64,000 bases of DNA, taken from positions 186,001 to 250,000 of the forward strand of contig CAVYBR010000004.1 of the NCBI GenBank assembly GCA_963766765.1, written 5' to 3'. The translations under genes and the position numbers were made by a program. This document shows positions 7,744-16,456 of this stretch, piece by piece. The stretch comes from JACCQS01 sp963766765. Lineage in GTDB: Bacteria; Actinomycetota; Actinomycetes; Mycobacteriales; Geodermatophilaceae. The notes beneath the pieces were generated by a model. It saw only the letters and a program-made list of their open reading frames with translations, had not been told where the DNA came from and did no database searches. Positions within the stretch are counted from its first letter, which is position 1, and each line of letters starts with the position of its first letter.

Positions 7744-8904
7744 TCAGTACGTCGGCAGCGAGTCGTCGATTCGTTTTGCCCAGGCAGTCACTCCGCCTTG
7801 CACGTGTACGGCGTCCCGGAAGCCGGCCGCCTGCACCGCCGCAAGCGCCTCTGCCGACCGCGCACCGGTCTTGCAGTGCAGGACGATCGGCCTGTTCTGC
7901 GGCAGGCCGGCCAGCGCCCGGCCGGACAGGATCTCGTCCTTCGGGATCAGCTTCGCGCCCGGGATGGACACGATCTCGTACTCGTTGGGCTCTCGGACAT
8001 CGATCAGCTCGAACTCCTTGCCCGAGTCGATCATGTCCTTGAGCTCCTCGACGCTGATGGTCGAGTCGGCGGCGGCTTCCGCAGCGGCATCGGACACAAC
8101 GCCGCAGAAGTCTTCGTAGTCGATGAGTTCGGTGATCGGTTCGCCGGTTGGGTCCTTGCGGATCGTCACGGTCCGGAAGGTCAACTCCAACGCGTCGTAC
8201 ACCAGGAGCCGACCGAGCAGTGTCTCGCCGATTCCGGTGATCAGCTTGATGGCCTCTGTGGCTTGCAACGAACCGATCGTTGCGCACAGGACGCCGAGCA
8301 CGCCGCCCTCGGCGCATGAGGGCACCATCCCCGGCGGCGGAGGCACGGGATAGAGGTCACGGTAGTTCGGCCCCTTGGAGTCCCAGAACACCGAGACCTG
8401 GCCGTCGAAGCGGAAGATCGAACCCCAGACATACGGCTTGTCGAGCAACACACAAGCATCGTTGACGAGGTAGCGGGTGGCGAAGTTGTCGGTGCCATCC
8501 ACGATCAGGTCGTACTGACTGAAGATGTCGAGCACGTTGTCGGAATCCAGACGGGTCTCGTGCAAGACCACATTCACCAGCGGGTTGATCTCGGTGATGG
8601 TCTCCTTTGCCGAAAGCGCCTTGGACTTTCCCAGGTCCGAGGTGCCATGGATGATCTGACGCTGCAGATTGGACTCGTCGACGACATCGAACTCGACGAT
8701 GCCGAGGGTTCCGACGCCGGCCGCGGCCAGATACATCAGCGTCGGCGAGCCGAGCCCGCCGGCACCGACGGCGAGCACGCGTGCGTTCTTCAGTCGCTTC
8801 TGCCCGTCCATTCCGACATCGGGGATGATCAGGTGTCGGCTGTACCGGCGGACCTCTTCGACGCTGAGGTCGTCAGCCGGCTCGACCAGGGGTGGCAACT
8901 GCAC
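7744..8904 (-). CDS. moeZ: MoeZ: adenylyltransferase/sulfurtransferase (ThiF/MoeB domain + rhodanese domain)
   Basis: 386 aa from the GTG at 8904, preferred because GAGGAG stands five bases upstream; a TTG 18 bases earlier is weaker. The N-terminal E1-like domain has the nucleotide loop GAGGLGSPTLMYLAAAGVG, DxxNLQRQ (DESNLQRQIIHG) and DGTDNFATRYLVND. A C-terminal rhodanese domain (about residues 275-385) carries the catalytic Cys in LHCKTGARS. MoeZ adenylates the C-terminal Gly of sulfur-carrier proteins (MoaD-type, CysO, ThiS) and transfers sulfur to them for molybdopterin, cysteine or thiamine synthesis. It heads a short operon with the TIGR03086 gene. Position matches Rv3206c. Confidence 0.94.
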   Translation of the reverse strand: MQLPPLVEPADDLSVEEVRRYSRHLIIPDVGMDGQKRLKNARVLAVGAGGLGSPTLMYLAAAGVGTLGIVEFDVVDESNLQRQIIHGTSDLGKSKALSAKETITEINPLVNVVLHETRLDSDNVLDIFSQYDLIVDGTDNFATRYLVNDACVLLDKPYVWGSIFRFDGQVSVFWDSKGPNYRDLYPVPPPPGMVPSCAEGGVLGVLCATIGSLQATEAIKLITGIGETLLGRLLVYDALELTFRTVTIRKDPTGEPITELIDYEDFCGVVSDAAAEAAADSTISVEELKDMIDSGKEFELIDVREPNEYEIVSIPGAKLIPKDEILSGRALAGLPQNRPIVLHCKTGARSAEALAAVQAAGFRDAVHVQGGVTAWAKRIDDSLPTY

Positions 8905-8997
8905 AGGGACTCCTCGACTCAACGTTCACATCTTCACCTAGCTATGAGGGTGCAACACCGGTTGCGCGTCAACTCTTCCGCATTTGCCCAACGCAAC

Positions 8998-10005
8998 TCA
9001 GGCGTCCGGAAAAGGCCAAGGGTTCTTCAGGCACCCGTCGAGGCCCAGGGTCTGCTGCTGCATCACCGGGGCGAGCTGTCCTGCACCGGGGCAATTCTCG
9101 TGGCCGTGGCCGAGTGCGTGGCCCACCTCGTGGTTGACGACGTAGTGCCGATAGGTCTCCACATCGCCCTCGTAATCCGGCACCGCGGTCTCCCACCTGG
9201 CCAGGTTGATGACCGCACGCTCGCCGTACCGGCAGGACGTGTAACCGCCCGTGCCCACCCCGGGGCAGAACGTCTCCACGTTCGCGGGACTCACCAGAGA
9301 GACCCGGAAGTCGTAGTCGCCACCGTCGACCCGCTGGAACGACATCCTGCCGCCGGCCCCCCATCCCCTGGGATCGGCCAGCGTGACCTCCACGGCGGCG
9401 GCGAATGCGACCGGGTCGACGTTGATCCCGTCCTCGACCTCGACCACGAACCGCCGCAGTGGACCGGTGCCGTACACCTGGGAGGTGCCGGGGACGACGG
9501 TCAGCTGGGCGGTGCCCTGCTCGACATAGGGCACCGGTGCCACGACCGGCGGCGCTTGCGCCCCTGCTCCCTCACCCTCTGCGGTTGCCGGAGCCTGCGT
9601 GGCTGGTGCCGAGGTCGCCTCCGGAGTTGGCGTGGTGGCCTCGCCCAGAGCCGCGGCCGGCGCATCCTCCCCAGATGCGACATCCAGCAGCGTCATGAAC
9701 GTCGCGACCGCGAGCACAGGAATCACGAACGCTCGCCAACCATAGGCGGCCACAAATCGGGAGAGCCTTCCGCCCTGCCTCCTGGGCCGGGCCGGTCGTA
9801 CGGTCACGTGGCGGTGGGCCACCAGCGGGCCATCTGGAGATCGCAGGCCGTTGCTGGACAACGGCCTCGGGAACGGCTCTGGGGCTCGCCGTCCATGTGC
9901 CTCGTGGTCCTGCAGGACCGAGAGATCGTGGCGCGCATCGGCCTTGTCCAGGGTTGCCAGACCCCGGCCGCCGCGGCCGCGGTCTGTGCGATCCAGCCGC
10001 GTCAC
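8998..10005 (-). CDS. DUF3152 domain protein, membrane-anchored metalloprotease-like
   Basis: 335 aa from the GTG at 10005 (GGGAG nine bases upstream); an ATG at 10023 is also possible. A basic N-terminus is followed by one membrane segment (around YGWRAFVIPVLAVATFMTLL), a Pro/Thr/Ala-rich linker, then the DUF3152 domain outside the cell. The domain has NHEVGHALGHGHENCPG, an HExxHxxGxxH-type zinc-protease signature with Val in the variable position, and Cys pairs in FCPGVGTGGYTSC and in the CPG/GLDGC segment that probably form disulphides. No protease activity has been shown to my knowledge. Position matches Rv3207c, next to moeZ. Confidence 0.88.
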   Translation of the reverse strand: MTRLDRTDRGRGGRGLATLDKADARHDLSVLQDHEAHGRRAPEPFPRPLSSNGLRSPDGPLVAHRHVTVRPARPRRQGGRLSRFVAAYGWRAFVIPVLAVATFMTLLDVASGEDAPAAALGEATTPTPEATSAPATQAPATAEGEGAGAQAPPVVAPVPYVEQGTAQLTVVPGTSQVYGTGPLRRFVVEVEDGINVDPVAFAAAVEVTLADPRGWGAGGRMSFQRVDGGDYDFRVSLVSPANVETFCPGVGTGGYTSCRYGERAVINLARWETAVPDYEGDVETYRHYVVNHEVGHALGHGHENCPGAGQLAPVMQQQTLGLDGCLKNPWPFPDA

Positions 10006-10074
10006 CGCTCCAGACTCCCACATGAGCGTGCCCACCCAGCGTTAGACGGCAACCACGGCGAGGCGATCGCCAGA

Positions 10075-11037
10075 TCAGACCGGCTCGTTGCGCCTCGCGT
10101 CCGCGCGGGCTTCATCGAGCATGGCCAGGGTCGCCCGCGCTGAGGTGGTGGGGTCCTCCAACTGCGCGGTGTGCCCCACCCCGGGCAGAACGAGGAGCCG
10201 CGCGTCCGGGATGGTCGAGGCAAGCCGCGGCGCGTTGCGCACGTGCACGAGCTTGTCCTTGTCGCCCCAGATGATCAAGGTGGGCTTGCGGATACCGGCA
10301 GCGACTCGCCACGGATTCCGGGCCCCAGGGGTGAGGTAGGCCCGGACCAGACTGCGGAAGCTCGCGGCCAGAGCAGTCGAGGCCCATGGCAGATCGGCTC
10401 GGATCCGCGCCTCGGCGACTGCTTCGTCAATGCGCTGGTCGGCCACCCGGTCCATGTCCGCGAAGCACAGCTCGAGGACTGCTCGGACTCGCTCTTCGGG
10501 GCTGATGCCGGCCATCCGCCGCTCGACCGCCTTCGCGACCCCGGGCACCAGCAGCAGCGGAAACAGCGGCGTCGACATCTGCCTGGGCGGGCGCAGGTCC
10601 GGAACCGCCGGTGAGATGAGGGTCAGCGTCGTGACCAGGTCCGGGCGGCGGCCAGCGACCAGCAGACTGGTCAGCCCGCCCAGGGAGTTGCCGATGAGGT
10701 GCACCGGACCGCCGCGCCGTTCGATCGCGGCGATCACCGTACGGACGTGTGTGTCGATCGAATAGTTGCCCCGCGGCGCCGGGCCGGATCGGCCGAACCC
10801 GAACAGGTCCAGTGCCTCACCGTCCAGGCGGTCGGACAGCAAGCTCGCGTAGTCCGTCCAGTTCGTGGACGCTCCGCCGAGTCCGTGCACGTAGAGCGCG
10901 GGCTCACTGTCGGGGCCACCGGGAGTGGACCGCACATGCACGACTCCACCGTTGAGTTCCACCCGCCGGCCCGGCCATGGGGGCGGCAAACCAACTGTGG
11001 TGTGCAGTTGGCCGTCGGACAGGTTGGCGGTGCGCAT
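10075..11037 (-). CDS. Alpha/beta hydrolase
   Basis: 320 aa, soluble. The alpha/beta-hydrolase catalytic triad can be placed: nucleophile Ser118 in LIGNSLGG, acid Asp259 or 261 in IIWGDKDKLV, and His289 in PGVGHTAQLE. The oxyanion loop HGLGGAST is near residue 51. The cap region (about 150-235) is helical. The closest general match is the lipase/esterase group (in this region M. tuberculosis has lipV, Rv3203), but the substrate cannot be told. It ends about 70 bases before the DUF3152 start and starts after the AHSA1-like gene on the same strand, so the three may be one unit. Confidence 0.88.
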   Translation of the reverse strand: MRTANLSDGQLHTTVGLPPPWPGRRVELNGGVVHVRSTPGGPDSEPALYVHGLGGASTNWTDYASLLSDRLDGEALDLFGFGRSGPAPRGNYSIDTHVRTVIAAIERRGGPVHLIGNSLGGLTSLLVAGRRPDLVTTLTLISPAVPDLRPPRQMSTPLFPLLLVPGVAKAVERRMAGISPEERVRAVLELCFADMDRVADQRIDEAVAEARIRADLPWASTALAASFRSLVRAYLTPGARNPWRVAAGIRKPTLIIWGDKDKLVHVRNAPRLASTIPDARLLVLPGVGHTAQLEDPTTSARATLAMLDEARADARRNEPV

Positions 11038-11047
11038 CTGAACAACG

Positions 11048-11539
11048 TTAGTCGGCGAGGTCGCGAGTTCCGTAGCGCTGCACCAACCTGCCCAGGCAAT
11101 CCGCCCAGCCCGTCACGTGGTCGTCGCGATCGGTCGTCGAAGGGTTCGCCGAGTGGGTGACCACGACCCGCGTCTGATCATCAGCCAGGTCGGTCAACTG
11201 GACTGCCACCTGCGTAACTGCGTCCTCTCCGGCCCACTGCCAGCTCATGGTCAAGCTGGACGGCTCTTCCACGTCCCGATAGACGCCGGCCACGCCTATG
11301 TCCTGGCCCGCCGGAAGGCCGTCAGCGTGGATGTCGAAGGCTCCGCCCGGCCGCGGGTCGCTCTGCACGCGCGTCCCGAACCGTTGTGGCCAGAACCACT
11401 GGGCGAGCAACTCCGGATCGGTGAACGAGGCGTAGACGACCGGGCCCGGCGCATCCACGGTCGCGCTGACGATCGCGGTGTCCTCCCCCTCAGTGTCGGT
11501 GTGTACGAGGTTGATCTGCGGATCGGTTTGGTCAGTCAC
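11048..11539 (-). CDS. SRPBCC family protein (AHSA1-like)
   Basis: 163 aa with the START/Bet v 1-like pattern of the AHSA1 group: VSATVDAPGPVVYASFTDPELLAQWFWPQRFG at the start, the GGAFDIHADGL segment, a middle block of beta strands, and a C-terminal helix around HVTGWADCLGRLVQRY. Proteins of this group bind hydrophobic ligands or act in stress responses; no specific ligand can be given. The first 15 residues are acidic and probably disordered. It is transcribed toward the alpha/beta hydrolase with a 10-base gap. Confidence 0.82.
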   Translation of the reverse strand: MTDQTDPQINLVHTDTEGEDTAIVSATVDAPGPVVYASFTDPELLAQWFWPQRFGTRVQSDPRPGGAFDIHADGLPAGQDIGVAGVYRDVEEPSSLTMSWQWAGEDAVTQVAVQLTDLADDQTRVVVTHSANPSTTDRDDHVTGWADCLGRLVQRYGTRDLAD

Positions 11540-11557
11540 GCCGGGACTCCGCCTCCG

Positions 11558-12964
11558 CTAGGCAATTCGATCTGACTCAGTTCGATCTGACCCACGATCT
11601 CCGCTCGTCGCCGACTCCTGGCTCGGGTGCTCGCGCGCGAAGCGTTGCTCCTCGTATTCCTCGTCGAGCATGTCGGACTCGTCGAACGGATGCCGGCCGG
11701 AGAGCACCTCTTCCATCCGCTCGTTGTCGATCTCCTCAGTCCACGTGCCGATCAGGACCGTCGCCACCGAGTTTCCGGCGAAGTTGGTCAGCGCCCTCGC
11801 CTCGGACATGAACCGGTCGATACCGACGATCAGGCCGACGCCGTCGACCAGTTCCGGCCGGTGGGACTGCAGGCCGCCGGCCAGCGTGGCCAGCCCCGCA
11901 CCGGTGACACCGGCAGCTCCCTTCGACGCGATGATCATGAACAGCAGCAGGGAGATCTGCTCACCGACGGAAAGTGGCTGCCCGGTGGCCTCGGCGATGA
12001 ACAGCGAAGCCATGGTCAGGTAGATCGCTGTGCCATCCAGGTTGAAGGAATAGCCGGTTGGTACGACGATGCCGACCACGGGCTTGCTCACCCCGAGGTG
12101 CTCCATCTTGGCGATCAATCGCGGCAGGGCGACCTCTGACGAGGAGGTGGACAGGATGAGCAGGAACTCTCGGCCCAAATAACGGAACAACCGGAAGATG
12201 TTCGTCTTAGCCACCACGCGCATCAGCGTCCCGAGGACGACGAACACGAATACTGCACAGGTGGCATAGAAGGCGACCATGATCAAGGCAAGCGCCTTGA
12301 GGGCGTCCACGCCGGTCTCCCCCACGACCGCAGCGATCGCGCCGAAGGCACCGATCGGGGCGACCCACATGATCATCGCCAGCACCTTGAACACCACGCG
12401 CTGGAACACTGCGATGCCGCGCAGTGCCGCCTCGCCGGTACGACCGAGGGCCTGGATGGCGAAGCCGACCAGCAGGGCTACGAAAAGCGTGGACAGCACA
12501 CTGTCCCCGACCAACGGTGAGACCAGCGTGGTGGGGATGATGCCGAGCAGGAAGTCGACCGTGCCCGCCGCCTCCTCACCGGCCGGAACCTCACCGGCGG
12601 TGATGTCGAGTCCCTCGCCGGGCTGGATCAGGTTGCCGACGACGAGCCCGATCGCCAGGGCGAACGTGGACATGATCAGGAAATAGCCCAGGGCCAGGCC
12701 GCCGACCTTTCCCACCTTCGCGGCGGCGCGCACCGACCCGATGCCGAGCACGATCGTGCAGAAGATGACCGGGCTGATCATCATCTTGATCAATGCGACG
12801 AACCCGGTGCCCAGCGGCTTCAGCTCGACTGCGAGCTCCTTGTTGACCAGCCCGACGAGAATGCCGAGCGCCACCGCGATGACCACCGCGATGTAGAGCC
12901 AGTGGCTGCGATCCTTACGAGCGGGCGCGGATTCGGTCTTCTCGTCGCTGCCGGACCGAGCCAT
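11558..12964 (-). CDS. DctA-type dicarboxylate/amino acid:cation symporter (DAACS family)
   Basis: 468 aa, with 8 membrane helices and two re-entrant loops expected. Family signatures are clear: the serine-rich loop STSSSEVALPRLIAKM, the cation/substrate region TGYSFNLDGTAIYLTMASLFIAEA, and SKGAAGVTGAGLATLAGGL. These identify a Na+- or H+-coupled importer of C4-dicarboxylates or glutamate/aspartate. The C-terminal ~45 residues are charged and cytoplasmic. A 14-bp palindrome resembling a CRP/GlxR site lies 24-37 bases upstream of the start. Which dicarboxylate it prefers is not decidable here. Confidence 0.93.
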   Translation of the reverse strand: MARSGSDEKTESAPARKDRSHWLYIAVVIAVALGILVGLVNKELAVELKPLGTGFVALIKMMISPVIFCTIVLGIGSVRAAAKVGKVGGLALGYFLIMSTFALAIGLVVGNLIQPGEGLDITAGEVPAGEEAAGTVDFLLGIIPTTLVSPLVGDSVLSTLFVALLVGFAIQALGRTGEAALRGIAVFQRVVFKVLAMIMWVAPIGAFGAIAAVVGETGVDALKALALIMVAFYATCAVFVFVVLGTLMRVVAKTNIFRLFRYLGREFLLILSTSSSEVALPRLIAKMEHLGVSKPVVGIVVPTGYSFNLDGTAIYLTMASLFIAEATGQPLSVGEQISLLLFMIIASKGAAGVTGAGLATLAGGLQSHRPELVDGVGLIVGIDRFMSEARALTNFAGNSVATVLIGTWTEEIDNERMEEVLSGRHPFDESDMLDEEYEEQRFAREHPSQESATSGDRGSDRTESDRIA

Positions 12965-12987
12965 GGTGTGGATCCCCTTCGCCGTGG

Positions 12988-13001
12988 GTGACGAGCGTCA
13001 C
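12988..13001 (-). promoter_or_regulatory. CRP/GlxR-like palindrome upstream of the symporter gene
   Basis: GTGACG-AG-CGTCAC is a perfect 6+6 palindrome. It fits GTGA-N6-TCAC, the core of the CRP/GlxR consensus (TGTGA-N6-TCACA). It lies 24 bases upstream of the dctA-type start. CRP control of dctA is known in enteric bacteria; here it is an inference from the motif. Confidence 0.45.
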
Positions 13002-13091
13002 TGCCAGCAAGGACTCTCGCCCACCAGCGTTTGCGGCGTCAACGTTCTGCGCCCCCCGCCGGGCAAACGGTTCGCTCGGCGCGGCCACCGG

Positions 13092-14459
13092 TCAGACCAG
13101 GGGGATCTCGGCAGGTTCCGGGCCCGGCTGCGGCTGCGCCGATCCGCCGGACTCCTCGCGAGGCGACCGGGGGATCGTCAGCACCGTGAGCGCGGCGATC
13201 AGGCACAGCGCTCCGGCGGTGAACCATGCGATGGCGTAGTCCCCGGTGCCGGTCCTGATCAGACCGCCGACGCTGGCGGCAACGCCCGCACCGATCATGT
13301 GCGCGGCGAAGACCCAGCCGAAGACGATTCCCGAGCGCTCCAGGCCGAAGTGTTGCCGGCACAGGGCGACGGTCGGTGGAACGGTGGCGACCCAGTCCAG
13401 CCCGTAGAAGACGATGAAGAAGAACAGCGGCGGTTGCACGGTCGCTCCGAGCACCGCGGGGACTACCAACAAGGAAAGCCCGCGCAGCCCGTAGTAGGCG
13501 AACAACAACTTCCGGGCGTCCATGCGGTCGGTCAACCAGCCGGAGGCCACGGTCCCGAGAATGTCGAACGCGCCGATGATCGCGATCAGGCCAGCCGCGG
13601 TGGTCGGTGGCATCCCATGGTCATGAGCAGCCGGAATGAAATGCGTCTGGATCAACCCGTTGGTCGACCAGCCGCAGATGAAGAAGGTGCCCATCAAGAT
13701 CCAGAACGTGAGCGAGTGCGACGACTCCCGCAGCACCCGGATCGCCGTCAGGCTGGCTCCGAAGTTGGTCACCGGTGTCGCGCGGCCGGGCGGCTCTGGG
13801 ATCTCTTCGGGGTCCGGCTCCGGCTGACCGAACGCGGTCCAGCCGACGGCTGTCGGAGACTCGGCGAGTAGGAGGAGGACACACGGGACGAGCAGCACCG
13901 CGATCGCCGCGATGATGAGGGAGGCCTGCCGCCAGCCCACATCCTCGGTGACGCCGGCCACAATCGGGAGGAAGACGAGCTGACCGGTGGCCGACGCTGC
14001 CGAGAACACCCCGATCATCAGCCCGCGATGCCGGACGAACCAGCGGTTGGCGACGATCGCCCCGAGCACCAAGGCGACCGAACCGGTGCCGATGCCGACG
14101 AACAGCCCCCATAGCGCATAGAGCTGCCAGCCTGAGGTCATCAGGGTCGACAGACCCATTCCGGTGGCGATCAGGCCCAGCGACGCGGCGACCACGCCAC
14201 GCACCCCGAACCGGCCCATCAGTGCGGCAGCGAAGGGCGCGGTCACCCCGTACAGGACGAAGTTGACGGTGATCGCACCCGACGTCAACGCTCGTGACCA
14301 ACCGAACTCCGCTTCCAGCGGCTCGATCAGCGCGCCGGTCGAGGAGCGGAACGAGGCAGCGGCGAGCAGGGCGGCGAACGTGATCGCTGCCACCCACCAA
14401 GCACGGTGGATCCGTCGCGTCGCCGCGCGGGCCGGCTTCGGTACCTCAGCGTCGAGCAC
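13092..14459 (-). CDS. MFS transporter, monocarboxylate/oxalate-formate antiporter type
   Basis: 455 aa from the GTG at 14459. The frame runs on to about 15008, but that part is antisense to the TetR gene and has no transporter features. About 12 membrane helices with a long central loop near residue 225 (acidic, Pro-rich). The pattern SFRSSTGALIEPLEAEFGWSRALTSGAITVNFVLYGVTAPFAAALMGRFG resembles the MCT/OFA branch of MFS, which moves carboxylates, but this is a loose match. Divergent from the TetR gene with 57 bases between starts, a layout that often means local control. TetR genes in this syntenic place are also linked to DUF3107, so the pairing is uncertain. Confidence 0.85.
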   Translation of the reverse strand: MLDAEVPKPARAATRRIHRAWWVAAITFAALLAAASFRSSTGALIEPLEAEFGWSRALTSGAITVNFVLYGVTAPFAAALMGRFGVRGVVAASLGLIATGMGLSTLMTSGWQLYALWGLFVGIGTGSVALVLGAIVANRWFVRHRGLMIGVFSAASATGQLVFLPIVAGVTEDVGWRQASLIIAAIAVLLVPCVLLLLAESPTAVGWTAFGQPEPDPEEIPEPPGRATPVTNFGASLTAIRVLRESSHSLTFWILMGTFFICGWSTNGLIQTHFIPAAHDHGMPPTTAAGLIAIIGAFDILGTVASGWLTDRMDARKLLFAYYGLRGLSLLVVPAVLGATVQPPLFFFIVFYGLDWVATVPPTVALCRQHFGLERSGIVFGWVFAAHMIGAGVAASVGGLIRTGTGDYAIAWFTAGALCLIAALTVLTIPRSPREESGGSAQPQPGPEPAEIPLV

Positions 14460-14516
14460 GCGCTCATACTCCCAGTCCTTGCCACGACCCAGCCCAGGCA
14501 GGTTCACTGCGTCGAG

Positions 14517-15203
14517 ATGACAACGTCGACCACTGAGCAAGGTGCCGGATCCGATCGACCTCAGGGTCGGCACGGCCGACTGCCTCGATCCGCCCGCCGC
14601 CATCAGTTGTTGCAGGCCGCCCGGGCCATCTTCGTGGCCCGCGGCTACCACGCAGCCGCCATGGACGAGATCGCGGACCGCGCCGGCGTGTCCAAGCCGG
14701 TGCTGTACCAACACTTTCCCGGAAAGCGTGAGCTCTATCTGGCGCTGCTCGACGAACAGGTCACCAATCTCGGGCAACGGATGGTCACCGCACTGCAGGC
14801 CGCGGTGGACAACAAGGAGCGGGTCCATGCGGCCATCGCCGCGTACTTCGAGTTCGTCGACAGCGAGGGCGAGGCCTTTCGCCTGCTGTGGGAGTCCGAT
14901 CTCCGCAATGACCCCGAGGTCCACCAAATGGTGGACCAAGCCTTTGTCGCGATCGTCGCCGAGTTCGCCGACACGATCAACTCCGAGTCCGGCGCGGGGC
15001 CGGCGCAATCCATGTTGCTCTCCGCAGGCTTGGGCGGACTTGCCGAGATCAGCGCGCGCTGGTGGCTGGAACGTCGCAACGACCAGGCGAGCGATCTGAG
15101 CAAGGACGAGGCAGTTGCATTGATGTCAGCCTTGGCGTGGCGTGGGATCTCCGGCTTCCCGTTGCAATCCGACCTGCGCCTGGGCGCCGACGCCACAGAG
15201 TGA
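14517..15203 (+). CDS. TetR/AcrR family regulator
   Basis: 228 aa from the ATG at 14517. The N-terminal HTH spans about residues 20-70: RRHQLLQAARAIFVARGYHAAAMDEIADRAGVSKPVLYQHFPGKRELYLALL, the standard TetR recognition-helix pattern. The C-terminal ligand domain ends with an acidic tail. It is followed by DUF3107 on the same strand, as Rv3208 is followed by Rv3208A in M. tuberculosis, and is divergent from an MFS gene. The ligand is unknown. Confidence 0.92.
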   Translation: MTTSTTEQGAGSDRPQGRHGRLPRSARRHQLLQAARAIFVARGYHAAAMDEIADRAGVSKPVLYQHFPGKRELYLALLDEQVTNLGQRMVTALQAAVDNKERVHAAIAAYFEFVDSEGEAFRLLWESDLRNDPEVHQMVDQAFVAIVAEFADTINSESGAGPAQSMLLSAGLGGLAEISARWWLERRNDQASDLSKDEAVALMSALAWRGISGFPLQSDLRLGADATE

Positions 15204-15311
15204 GGTTCGCGCTCGGCGTAGGAGGTCGATACGCCGCTGTGGCCTGGCTGGACTAGCCTCGGCCAAGCAACCGTCGGATCAGCCGGACGGTGCGAGATAA
15301 GGCGGGCAGCG

Positions 15312-15542
15312 GTGGAAGTCAAGATCGGCGTGCAGCACTCGGCTCGAGAGCTCACGGTGGATAGCCCCGAGAGCCCGGACGAGGTACAGCTGGCGATCAC
15401 CGAGGCGATCGACCGTGGCCGCGGTGTCCTGACCCTGGTCGACGAGCGCGGTCGCCGTGTGGTCATCCCAGTGGAGCGGATCTCCTACGTCGAGATCGCC
15501 GAGGCCGATCACCGTCGAGTCGGGTTCAGCGCCCAGGCCTGA
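15312..15542 (+). CDS. DUF3107 family protein
   Basis: This 76-aa protein starts with GTG at 15312. The sequence VKIGVQHSARELTVDSP, then a central GVLTLVDERGRRVVIPVERISYVEIAE and a final RRVGF, is the DUF3107 signature (Rv3208A/TB9.4 family), found almost only in actinobacteria. The fold is small alpha/beta and cytoplasmic; the role is unknown. Its stop codon is directly adjacent to that of the convergent zinc peptidase gene, with no spacer. It follows the TetR gene by 108 bases. Confidence 0.93.
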   Translation: MEVKIGVQHSARELTVDSPESPDEVQLAITEAIDRGRGVLTLVDERGRRVVIPVERISYVEIAEADHRRVGFSAQA

Positions 15543-16436
15543 TCAGAGGTCGTCAGTCTCGAACGTGTTGCAAGCGTCCACCGACCCCTGGTCGAAGCCG
15601 ATCATGAACCAGCGCTGGCGTTGCTCCGACGTGCCATGCGTGAACGATTCCGGGTTGACCTGACCCCCTTGCTGGGACTGAATCCGGTCATCCCCCACCG
15701 CAGCAGCCGCGGACAGCGCGTCATTGATGTCCTGCTGTGTGAGCGTCTCCAGGAATGGCGTACCCGTCTCCGGGTCCGGCACGGTCGAGGCGTTCTTCGC
15801 CCAGATGCCGGCTAGGCAGTCGGCCATCAGTTCGATCCGAACGCCGCCGGACTCGGGACCCTGCGGATCCTGTTGCGCCCGGTTCAACAGGCCCAACTGG
15901 TTCTCGATGTGGTGGCCGAACTCGTGCGCTACCACGTACTCCTGGGCGAGGGGCCCACTGTTGGCGCCGAATTGGGTTTCCAGGAGTTCGAAGAAGTCCG
16001 AGTCGAAGTAGGCGGTCTGGTCGGTGGGGCAGTAGAACGGGCCGGTGGCGCTGCTGGCCGATCCACAGCCCGTGCTCACTGACCCGACGAAGATGTCCAG
16101 CCCGGGTTGTACGTATTCCGGGCCGCCGCTGTCGGGGAGGAGTTCGACCCACATCGCGTCCAGGCTCTCCGCCGTGGCGATGATCCGGCAATCGATGTTC
16201 GTGTTGGCCGCCTCGGCAGTGGTGCATTCAGCGAAGTCGTCGGTGCTGCCCGGCTCCACCTGCGCGCCGGGTTCGCCCCCACCGAGCATGTCACCCGGGT
16301 TGAACCCGAAGATCAGAGCGAGGACGAGGACGATCAATCCGCCGCCGCCGCCGATGGCGATGCCGCCCCGGCGCCCACCCCCGCGGCCGCCGCGCTCTCT
16401 GCCCGGATCGACGCTGACGCCTTCTCGAAAGGTCAC
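15543..16436 (-). CDS. Neutral zinc metallopeptidase (YpfJ family), membrane-anchored
   Basis: 297 aa. A Gly/Arg-rich N-terminus (residues 8-30) leads into one membrane helix (about 30-45); the rest should lie outside. The zinc motif HEFGHH is at residues 171-176, with ELMADCLAG about 28 residues on supplying the third ligand. This is the 'putative neutral zinc metallopeptidase' family (PF04228). Three Cys pairs (ECTT/DCR, GCG/YCP, DCL/ACN) suggest disulphides. The natural substrate is unknown. It is inserted here between DUF3107 and the ferritin-like gene relative to the mycobacterial order. Confidence 0.92.
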   Translation of the reverse strand: MTFREGVSVDPGRERGGRGGGRRGGIAIGGGGGLIVLVLALIFGFNPGDMLGGGEPGAQVEPGSTDDFAECTTAEAANTNIDCRIIATAESLDAMWVELLPDSGGPEYVQPGLDIFVGSVSTGCGSASSATGPFYCPTDQTAYFDSDFFELLETQFGANSGPLAQEYVVAHEFGHHIENQLGLLNRAQQDPQGPESGGVRIELMADCLAGIWAKNASTVPDPETGTPFLETLTQQDINDALSAAAAVGDDRIQSQQGGQVNPESFTHGTSEQRQRWFMIGFDQGSVDACNTFETDDL

Positions 16437-16456
16437 GCTGCACTCCTACCCATATT

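Noticed and set aside
8560..10143. 527-codon open frame on the plus strand across moeZ and DUF3152
   Set aside because: Antisense to two well-supported genes, with biased low-information composition.
14460..15008. N-terminal extension of the MFS gene (to 638 aa)
   Set aside because: It is the antisense of the TetR gene and has no transporter features; a GTG at 14459 gives a normal-length protein.
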